From: Silene noctiflora
Lineage: Eukaryota; Streptophyta; Magnoliopsida; Caryophyllales; Caryophyllaceae
Reading direction: 5' to 3'
Assembly: GCA_009801015.1 (NCBI GenBank)
Contig: VHZZ01004898.1
Span: 41,074-83,259, forward strand
Length of the DNA: 42,186 nt
Position numbers and translations under genes: made by a program. Positions 1 through 9,500 of this stretch are shown in pieces. The notes below the pieces were generated by a model. It did no database searches. It saw only the letters and a program-made list of their open reading frames with translations, and was not told where the DNA came from. Numbering within the stretch: position 1 is the stretch's first letter; each line of letters starts with the position of its first letter.

Positions 1-126
1 GGTATTTTCAATGTAGGGACACTCGGTAGAGTACAGGGTACTCGACCGAGTGCCCCGTTGTGTCAGACTGTCAGTGTTCGGGAGTGGGGAACTCGAATGA
101 GTGCAACGCGCCCGGTCGAGTGGCCT

Positions 127-237
127 GCACTCGGTCTAGTGCACTGCACTTGGTCTAGTGCATTGTACTCGGTCTAGTGCACTCCGCTCGGTCTAGTGCT
201 CTGCACTCGGTCTAATGCACTGCACTCGGTCGAGTGT
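127..237. repeat. 19-bp tandem array in the LTR (GCACTCGGTCTAGTGCACT)
   Basis: Five full copies and a partial sixth of a 19-bp unit lie head to tail, each differing from the consensus at zero to four positions. Looser relatives of the same core (actcgaccgagt, actcgattgagt) flank the array between 20 and 270. The core is self-complementary, so each unit could be a symmetric protein-binding site. Its place upstream of the TATA-like sequence fits a U3 enhancer array; that role is inferred. Confidence 0.75.
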
Positions 238-849
238 CGTCTACTCGATTGAGTGTCACTCACTCGACCAGTGCCCGGTCCGTATCGGGTTTTTGACGGG
301 AAGTATAAATATTAGAACGAGATGCAGTAAATCATTATTTCACTTTTAAAACAAAAACCTAAACATCGACTACTGCTCCTCCTTCTAATCCTTCTTTCGG
401 CGGCGCATCTTTATCGATTGTTGTGGTTTTCACTCGTCTTAGTATCGTAATCGTTGGGGTAAGTCCTTGATCTAGTCTTTTGGCCTTTTGGTTGTAACCC
501 TAATTTCTGATTGGGGAATTGGGGTAGTTAGTAATTATTATGTGATAATTATTGTAGGTGACGGTTTCATGGATGGATATCTATTGCAATTATTTGTGTG
601 TACTTGGATTGCTGATAAGGTAGGTTTTCCTACTCAGTTGTCTGTCGAATTATATACTATAATGTAATGATTGTGTTATGATATGGTTATATGTTCGTGC
701 TATGGTTGTGGTGGTGGAGTTGTATGGTGATGGTGGTTATTGTGATAGTGTTTTGTGAGCCATTGTGAGAGGTGGACTCACCCCCATCGTTCGCCTCTTG
801 CGTTCTCTCAGCGTAGGAGGGATGTGCACATTAAGGGACATGGGTATCT

Positions 850-1145
850 GGGTGGTTTAGGTGGTTGGTTGCGGTCTTCCACTGGCAGGGCTACACACTT
901 CGGTGTGTAGTCGGTTACTTATTGTGGGTGGTTTAGGTGGTTGGCTGCGGTCTTCCACTGGCAGGGCTACACACTTCGGTGTGTAGTCGGTTATTATTTG
1001 GGTGGATTTTAGGTGGTTGGCTGCGGTCTTCCACTGGCAGGGCTACACACTTCGGTGTGTAGTCGGTTATTATTTGGGTGGATTAGGTGGTTGGCTGCGG
1101 TCTTCCACTGACAGGGCTACATACTTCGGTGTGTAGTCGGTTACT
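850..1145 (+). repeat. Four tandem 74-76 bp repeats, each with a C(UUCG)G hairpin
   Basis: The unit runs from a ggtggtttaggtggttgg-like start to tcggttac and occurs four times. Each copy holds an 8-bp inverted repeat around TTCG (CTACACACTTCGGTGTGTAG in the first three), at 891-910, 967-986, 1043-1062 and 1117-1136. The fourth copy still pairs, through a G-U wobble. In RNA this would form the extra-stable cUUCGg tetraloop. The copies are nearly identical, so the array is either young or homogenised. It lies downstream of the LTR TATA-like sequence and so would be transcribed. Confidence 0.8.
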
Positions 1146-1555
1146 TGTGATTGATGTGGTATGGTGGTGATGTTTGTTGCATACATTATGTTGTATATGA
1201 TTGTTCAGCTGACTCACCCCGTATATTGTTTTGAAAAATGTGATGATCCGTTCGGGGATGGTGAGCAGGTTGTTTAGCAGGTAGTGACTATGATGGTTGC
1301 GGATCATGCGGAGGGATTAGCAGGGTGGAGTCACATAGTAGTAGCTTCCGCAGACATTAGTTTACACTTTGTTTATCAGTTTTGCCATGTACTCCGTATT
1401 TGGAGAATCACTTTGTATTCTTTAAACGTTATCTATTATAATAATGTTTCTTTATTGTTTCTGTGATGTTCACTACCTCGGAAAACCGAGATGGTAGCAT
1501 CCTTACATCTTAAGGTAGTCCTTGGTAAGGTGCCTTGGGATGTGGGGGTGTTACA

Positions 1556-2506
1556 CTGGGAACGAGGGTGGGTTCGACGACACAACGGTGACGGTGGCAG
1601 TTAGGCCCACAGACCACCGGCGACAACTCGAGTCAGATCGGTTGACCGCCGGTTAGACGCGCGGGAATTGGAGAATGAAGTTGGGGAAGGCGGTGCGATC
1701 GATAACTCGCGGCGTTGGGGTTGTGCACGAGGGATTGGGGCTGGGTGAAGGGTGGTAGGGGAAGGGTGTCGGGGAAGGGCCTGGGTAGTTTTAGGTTTTT
1801 TGATTTTAATTTTTTTTTTTTTAAAAAGAAGGGTAGAACTGGAACAATTGACAAAGAGTGTAGGATATAGTAAAAGTTCTTGCAGGATTTAGCAATTGCG
1901 TTTTTTTTTACTTCATCATGATTCCAAACAAAAAATGAAGCAAAAACTAACCTATTTTGAACTTCATCAGGATCCCAAATCAAGGAAAAAGTGTGAAAAA
2001 GAGTAGCAAAATCAAAATTATTCCAGACAAAAATACATGTACCAAAAACCCTAATAATTAATTTTCTAACAAAATCATAGTGATGCCAAACATAAAAACA
2101 TGATGCAGTCAAATCGATGTACTAAAATTACCATAGATCGTGACTCCTTCTTCTTCATTTTTTCCTCACTATTTTTCTGCGTTTTGACAATCAAGAAAGA
2201 TGAAGATGGTTTGAGTTTTTCGTTATTTGTAAGAGAGATGAATAGGGAGGAGATGAATAGTGGAGAAGATGAAGGTTAAATGTGGGGAATGGTTTTAATT
2301 TTGGTTGTAAATGATATTGAATTTCTATGATGATTACGACGTCATTTCAAATCATGCATTGGGAAGGTAAGCTTATTCAATACTTTAATTGGAAATGTCA
2401 CTTCCAATTTCAGGCTACTCTTTTCCTATGCAGACTACACGCAACTTGCCAACTATTTCACATGACCCATTTTCATACCATTTCACATAATGTAATTGTT
2501 TCCGAC
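1556..2506. other. Noncoding flank with a degenerate repeated motif
   Basis: No gene is supported here. A 159-codon open frame exists on the minus strand (1633-2112), but it reads through repeats and a T-tract and has no recognisable domain. Between about 1907 and 2092 a loosely conserved motif (minus strand, roughly tttggaatcatgatgaag) recurs four times at 49-63 bp spacing, which accounts for most of that open frame. The region is probably an old repetitive element of unknown family. Confidence 0.5.
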
Positions 2507-2526
2507 CCGTCTTAAGCTTAAGACGG
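2507..2526. repeat. 20-bp perfect palindrome
   Basis: CCGTCTTAAGCTTAAGACGG is fully self-complementary. A related word (cttaagacggattcgg) recurs at 6576-6591 next to the LINE tail, so it is probably a dispersed transposon-end motif and not a host regulatory site. Confidence 0.6.
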
Positions 2527-2608
2527 ATATCCTCCGCCTTAAGCAAGACTCATTGATTGATTAAAATACGTACTTAAAAGAGCAATTACGAAAAGAACTT
2601 TCCAATTT

Positions 2609-3196
2609 GGGAAATTCTCACCTGTACCCCTCTAGTATATGCTAATCCTACCTGTACCCCTACTTTTCAGGAAAGTCCACTTGTACCCTTCAACTTTCTA
2701 ATTATTCTCACTTATACATCTTAATTATAGTAAATGATGAATATTGATCGATTAAGTGGGGAAGAAGGATAAAAGATGAATGTTGAAGATGAATTGTAGT
2801 CATATAAAATGAATTTTGACGGAAAAACAATGTTTGTTGGAAAGAAAACAAATATATATCTCAATTACGGTACTCTTCTTCATATTGTTTACATAGCCCT
2901 TAACATATTATTTAACGGTACTTAACATTTCTTCTCCACTTTATAATGACAAACGAGAATTCACTTAACATCTTAATTGTTGGTGTTTAGTATTATATAT
3001 GGTCATGATTCCTATGTAACTAGTTGTTTGAGTGTAGACTTTCCTTAAAAGTAGAGGTGTAAGTGAGATTAAGTCATACTTGAGGGGTATAAGTGAGACG
3101 AAACTAGTAAATTGGAGGGTATAAGTGAGTTTTTTTAAAAAATAAAAGCACAAATGAGATTAAGCCATACTAGAAGGGTACAAGTGAGAATTTCCC
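2609..3196. mobile_element. Mutator-like MITE with 9-bp target-site duplication
   Basis: A 588-bp non-coding element begins GGGAAATTCTCACCTGTACC and ends with its inverted copy. The outer 30 bp of the two ends match at 28 positions, and weaker inverted similarity continues inward through repeated cacttgtaccc-like words. It is flanked by an exact 9-bp direct repeat TTCCAATTT (2600-2608 and 3197-3205), the target length typical of Mutator-like elements. There is no coding capacity. It ends about 320 bp before the VIH start codon and so lies in or beside the promoter. Confidence 0.85.
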
Positions 3197-3517
3197 TTCC
3201 AATTTTTAAAAGAAATTGAGAGAATCCTAGCGGTCGCAATAAAGTGTCCCATGTTACTAGGGATATGCTAGACGTCTACGCTCTACACCCCAAGTTTCTC
3301 CCATACAGTTGGCCTTTTTTAGTAACCACATTTGAAATCTTTGTTTTATCAAAAATATCCCCCACTTGAATATTCTACTCTGACAGACACGCACATACAT
3401 ACACATACAGTCGAAGAAGCTTGGCGGTGAAGCTCTCGTCTGTTGTTACCGCTTTCCGCCATTGATGAACACAGAAGAGAGAGAAACTAAGATATAAACT
3501 CAGCGTTAACGGTATTG
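3197..3517 (+). promoter_or_regulatory. Putative promoter and 5' leader of the VIH gene
   Basis: This stretch lies between the MITE and the VIH start codon. I see no confident TATA box. The last 100 bases look like a leader. A 10-codon upstream open frame (ATG at 3465, stop ending at 3497) closes 20 bases before the main ATG. If transcription starts before 3465 it could reduce VIH translation. The transcription start cannot be fixed from sequence alone. Confidence 0.4.
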
Positions 3518-6500
3518 ATGACGTCACCGTCGGAGAAAAATACCCTAGGAAAGATCAAAATAGGTGTTTGTGTGATGGAAAAGAAGGTGAAATGTTAAAT
3601 TTTTGTTGAAAAAGTATCACAGTATCCATTAATATCGATTTCATTTAATTTATGAGCTTCTGAGAATTACGGAAGCCTAATTTTTACATGTTCTCTTGAA
3701 CAATTTTAGGCTTCTTCAGCGCCGATGGGCCAAATACTCGAAAGATTGGAAGCTTTCGGCGAATTTCAGGTTTATATTGCAAACATTCATATATGAATAT
3801 GAATAATTATAATAAGAATGATGTTTTTGTTTGATTTCTTAATTACTACTTCTATTATGTGTGTAGGTTATACTTTTCGGTGATAAAGTTATCCTCGAAG
3901 ATCCAGTTGAAAGGTACTTTTCGGTGATAAAGCCTAAAATATTTATGTAGGAAAAAAGTTGCAGTATCTTTTTTTCTTTTGATTATTTCCTATTCTTTCT
4001 ACTTTTTTACTTTATTGAATGTTTATTTATAGGTGGGGGGATGGCGACTGTTCTTAAGTAATTGTTAGATACTTGAAGTTGACTGGATAAGTACAGCCCA
4101 AAAATAATTGTTTATTGCTACTTGAGGTTGTCTGGATTAATAACTGTTAGTCTTAAGATGTTTTGCGGATACATGCTACGCCGTCACTTCACTGACTGCT
4201 TGTCGCCTGTTTTAATACTCGATCACGACACCTTGTTTAAAACAAAATTTTTAATACTTTGCGCAGAATAACTGTATCTGACACTGCGCTACTTGTAGCC
4301 GAGCCAGAGTAACATAGCTTCGGGCATAGAATAGTGGAGGTCATGTATATTCAATAAAGCTCAACAATTGTTCTAAATTTCGTATAGCTTTAGTATAGTA
4401 TAACTCGATATTTGGTGATCAGTTATTACTGAAAGAAGATGTCAAACCATGAATAACATGGGAACTGCTAAACTATGTGAAACCATTGAGAACTTCAATC
4501 GGTAAATTACTAAATCTAAGTACTGTATGTCCTGGCTTTTGTGATTTGTGTTTTTGAGAAAATTTTGTTAAGTTGCCATGTTGGCGCTAGTCATCATTTA
4601 AAAGCAGTGAAGTGATAGGCTTTATTTTTTTGGGAAGGTATCTGAAAGTTGCAAACTTGTAAGGCGATATTGTTCGCACATGTATATGTTGTCAAATATG
4701 CAAGCTTTGCATGTTCAAGTTAATGGACTTATCATTGACACAACACCAGCAGTATCATGGCTAGAATTTTATTTTTATAGAATATACTATAGATCTTAAA
4801 ATGTGCTTCACTGCATAATACTGCAAGTCATTTGTTTTTTGAAAAATAATAATAATAATAATAAATGAGAGTAGTTATTGTTATAAATTTATTTCAGAAG
4901 TAACACAGATTTTGGTCGATTCTGCAATGTGTATTTACTTTTATGTAGGCATGTATGTAACTAACTTCGCGATACAGATGCACATTGGCTTTGTATTGCT
5001 CGAGTACTCTCTTTATGTTTATATATAAATTAAAATACATAATCCATCTGCTACTATTTTGTTCCTCCAGTTTTATTCTAAGACTTTAGTAGATGATAAT
5101 TTACGATAATAAAATCTCCCTGAAAAATAAGCTCAGTTAAAGGTGAGCATCAAGCAATGGTTACCTATTTCTGACATTGCCTTGGTGCCTTCAGCCTACA
5201 ATTAGGTTGCCTAATTTGTAGGATAAGTAATACGAATACGTGATAGAACTTAATGTAGCATTTGATACAAAAATTTCAATCACGCGCCAGGAGAGTACTA
5301 TTCGCAAAAACTTCTTGATATTGAAATTGGTAGGAAGTAATCTTAAAGATGCTTGTATACAATTTTGTCACGCATTTTAGCAAAAGTACCAGCATAGCAA
5401 TATATCATTTCTACATTAAAGAAACATTTTTTTACGGCATCAGTAACACCATTATCGCATGTTCTGACTTCTAAGCACATTTCTCTTACCGCTGATGCAT
5501 ATTTTCTCAATTGCAGCTGGCCCGTGTGTGATTGCCTTATTGCCTTCTATTCTTCTGGCTTTCCTCTTGAAAAAGCGAAGGCGTATACCACTCTCAGGAA
5601 GTAAGTTCCAGATTTGTCATGATCTAATTTTCTTTGTTTCTGTACTGCATCACATCTTATTTCTTACATCAGAGTTTCGTGTATTTAGAATCGCGGCGTA
5701 TTTTTAGAAACGCGAGCCTTTACACTGAGCAGAAAGAAGACGGAATATTTAAGAGTGTAGATTTAGTGGAAATGGGGGTAGGGAGGCAGGTTCAGTCAGT
5801 CTTGATAGGGAGGTAGTCTATGGTTCCGACTTGTTTAGGTATTTAGGTTCTATTATCCAGAGTGATAGTGAATTAGATGGAGATGTGACCCATAGAATCA
5901 AATCAGGATGGTTGTAGTGGAAAAGAGCCATGGGATTTCTATGTGACGAGGTGTACCTTGGTAAATTTTATCGCATAGATATTTTCTTATATACCCGAGT
6001 AGGGCTGTAAAACATGGACATGAACAAAAGATGAGGGTAGCTGAGATGCGTATGCTTCGCTAGATGTGTGGCCACACAAGACAACAAGGTGGTCCGGGAG
6101 AAAGTAGTTGTTGCGTCGATTGAAGATTAGATGAGGGAAAACCGTTTAAGGTGGTCTGGTCATGTGCGGCGGAGAGCTCCGGAGGTACCGGTGAGGAGCA
6201 TTGGGAGTTGGGAAATGGATAATATTGTTAGGGGAAGGGGAAGACCGAAACCAACATGGATAAGGGTGATTGAAAGGGATATGAATATTTTGGGAATTAG
6301 TGAGAGTATGGTGAGGGAGAGGGTATTGTGGAGAGAGAAGAATTTATGTTGAAGATTTAGTTTGGGTTTTTGATATTTACTTATTTTTATCATTATATAC
6401 TCAAAATTTATTTATTGATTTAGTTTTAAAATGATTTATACCCTTTTTGTTTTACAAACCAATTTCACCGCTTTATTCTCGGTTTCCACGCTTCTTTTAC

Positions 6501-9500
6501 AAACAAACTTGTTCTGTTTTTCATTTATTTATTTTCTTTTACTTTGTTTATTCACCTTCGACCGGCGGATTCATACTTAAGACGGATTCGGTTGACGACT
6601 CATGTTAGCCGACCCCAACCTATGTTGAGACTAAGTTGTTGTGTTGTTGAGGAGGTTTGCCACTCCATCGAATGGTCACCTTGTGACGGTCTATGTTTAC
6701 TGAAACTCTTTCCTCTTTCCTCAAGTACTCATTTTAGATACCCAGGACTCGGACACGAGTATATTGTGGCACTTAAATTTAAATCAAAACAGGAGCATCT
6801 TTCCCCCAAAAAATTGCAGTCTTGTAATATACCCTGTCTATGGCTGCAGCCACGTCCGAGGAACATAAGAGACCAATCCTTTGAATTAATGAAATTAGTA
6901 GCTTGCAAGGCAGTTGCCGAATAGTCTTTATGCAACCATATTGTATCAAGCTGGGGTCTCCCTTAGGAATGCTGGTGGCGAAGAGATCTGTTACTTTTCC
7001 CCCTTCGTTAAAGGTTATTTATGTCTGGTCTAGTAGCGTGTCTACACTTTTTGATGTACACTTTAATATGGACTATATTTCATAGCTGATGCACAAGGGA
7101 CTTTATTATAATACTTTCTTTCAGATTTGATTTTTTTTTGTGTGGTTTCCTGTGATGCCCGTCTTTTAGGCCATTTCTAGTCAATGATTTGGAGCCACAG
7201 CATCTGCTACATGACAGAAGAAAAGTTTATGAGGTATGTACTTTGCTTTGAGTAATGTACTGAACAACAACTATGTTCATGCTTTGTTATTTGGGATGTT
7301 TTGGTTGTGGAAAAGGTATTTTTTTAGCAGAATATTGCTTTCTACTCAATAATGGAGAAAGGAAAATTGCCATTGCTTTTCTAAAAGGGAAAGCAGGTTG
7401 ATTGGGGAGCTGAATCTCCCTTCCCCCACTTTTCCCAATTATAGTAAATACTCCCTCCATTCAACTCTACACTACACATTTCTATTTTGTACACTATTCA
7501 CATGTCGGTATTCAATATCAATTTTCCGTCAATACATAAGTGAAAATATATTCATGTGAGATCTTGTTTGATTCGTCTTTAGGGGTACATTAAAAATATC
7601 TAAGTTTGATAATTTCTACAAATACGTAGTTAAAGATATTTACCGCGTAAAATACGCGTTGGCAAACGTGAAAAAGCAAACGTGTAGTGTGGAGTTGAAT
7701 GGAGGGAGTAGAAAATATATTTTACGCGAAAATGTCCACCTTCCCCCAATCCAAATGCAGCCTCAGTAAGGAAATAGAGGTCACATCAGACAAATGTAAG
7801 GATTAGATACATACGACACTATTTGATTTGTTCAATGTCTTTCATCAATAATTCTTTTAAAATAGGTTCCTGTCTTGTTAGTATTCTCCTTCAATATATA
7901 ATGTCAGTGGCATGATCATTTGTTTGAAGTCGGGTACTCGGGTTTCTCTAGGGTACCTGTTTTATAAAAAAAAATTAGGTTTAGAAAATAATCTTCACTT
8001 TATGGTGAACTGTAATGTAAGAACAATTGCTTGATCCTCATGGTCTCTCAACAATCAACAATGAGAAAGTTGAATGTTATTCATGATTCAGTTGTTTTTT
8101 TTCGTTCATTATTTCTCCCCCTTTAGTCATTTACTGATACCATTTTTTTTTCCACTTCTGTAAATGTAAGCGTCTTGAGATGTTTGGGATTCAAGTCCCA
8201 AGATATGCGCTCGTAAACAGAGAACATCCGTATCAAGAACTTGATTTCTTTTCTGAAGAAGTTGATTTTGTTGAAGTTCATGGTGAGCGTTTTTGCAAGC
8301 CATTTGTGGAGAAACCTGTTGACGGTAAGCCAATATTCTTTGAAATACTTAAGGACTGATATGGGCTTGAGTAGTGGAAAATATATTAGTTACCATAATC
8401 TATCTAGACAGCTGGATTACTTCAACACACCTACTTTGGGCCCATACCTGGGTCGACCCGAGTGCACAAGGATTACTTCCGAGTCTATTAGTTCTATTAG
8501 AGACAGTTTTTTCTCGATAATATGTGTTACTTGCTAGGGTTTACATCAGGCATTACAAGCCTTAGAACACAAGCCAAACGAGGTCATTCTAAAATCAACT
8601 GACAATAGTAGGCGTAAGCTCACTACGCTAACAAACACGTACCGTTTTTTTCCAGTGATGGACTGTGAAACAACTAGCACTCTTCCAACATGGGATAACT
8701 AGCTCACACATCAATCATCACAAACTTCTGCTATACGTGAGAGCTTGCAAAATCCTCTTGAACTAAAGCAGGACAAGTTAAAGCAACATACCATTGAAAT
8801 CCATTTCTTCTTCCTATTCGTATGATGCCACATTAATCGAGGCTCCTACGCTCAGCATTCACTCTTAGCATACCATCTTATGCTAATCAATGTGCGCTAG
8901 TGCTTTTAGATCAAAATTTCTATAGTGGTTCCTGGTGTACCATTATGCGGTTTATTGTTTATGTGAAGACTAAGGTCAACCATGAGCCATAAGTTATTAA
9001 ACCATTTGTTGGACTCAGGGGAGATACCAAGGAGAATACAAGCACGTTACACTGGTCTAATGAGAGTCCATGCGAAACTAATTACTAATTGGTAAAATGA
9101 ACCCATTTTACCAATTGATGTGTACCATTTGATGTGTATTATTTCGATGTGGATCAAGTACCAATTGACATGTATTATTAATCAATTCTGAGGGTTAAGT
9201 ATACTTCAGAGTTTTACCTTGTTTGCGTGGAATTTTTCTTATTGTTGTATAACTGACCTATTACACATCTTCTCTTATAATTTCTTTAACAAATTGTGAA
9301 AGTAAAGTTTTGATGAAACTTGTGTAGAAGTGCATCTTCTGCTGTCAATTTTGCTTCGATTGAAATTGCGCTCATCTTATATTTATTGACAATTTTTTTG
9401 TGTGTGCATATTTGCCTAGGCGATGATCATAGCATAATGATATACTATCCCAGTTCTGCTGGTGGGGGCATGAAAGAGTTATTCAGAAAGGTGCTGTTCC

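Larger units (their letters stand above)
1..1555 (+). mobile_element. LTR-retrotransposon LTR (3' LTR or solo LTR), left end outside the window
   Basis: Fossil LTR, probably Ty3/gypsy-like; the superfamily is inferred from style only. A U3-like part rich in ACTCGGTCGAGT-type palindromes is followed by a TATA-like tataaata near 305 and then an R/U5-like stretch. The right end reads TGTTACA at 1549-1555, a normal LTR terminus. No primer-binding site follows, so this is the downstream LTR or a solo LTR in plus orientation. It contains a 19-bp tandem array and four 74-76 bp tandem repeats, listed separately. No internal coding region lies in the window and age cannot be judged without the partner LTR. 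Confidence 0.6.

Noticed and set aside
1633-2112. 159-codon minus-strand open frame
   Set aside because: Runs through T-tracts and a degenerate repeated motif, has no known domain and no splice or promoter support; explained by the repeat.
6131-6352. Independent small gene ([14 protein letters not shown] protein)
   Set aside because: It is the C-terminal piece of a dead LINE reverse transcriptase.
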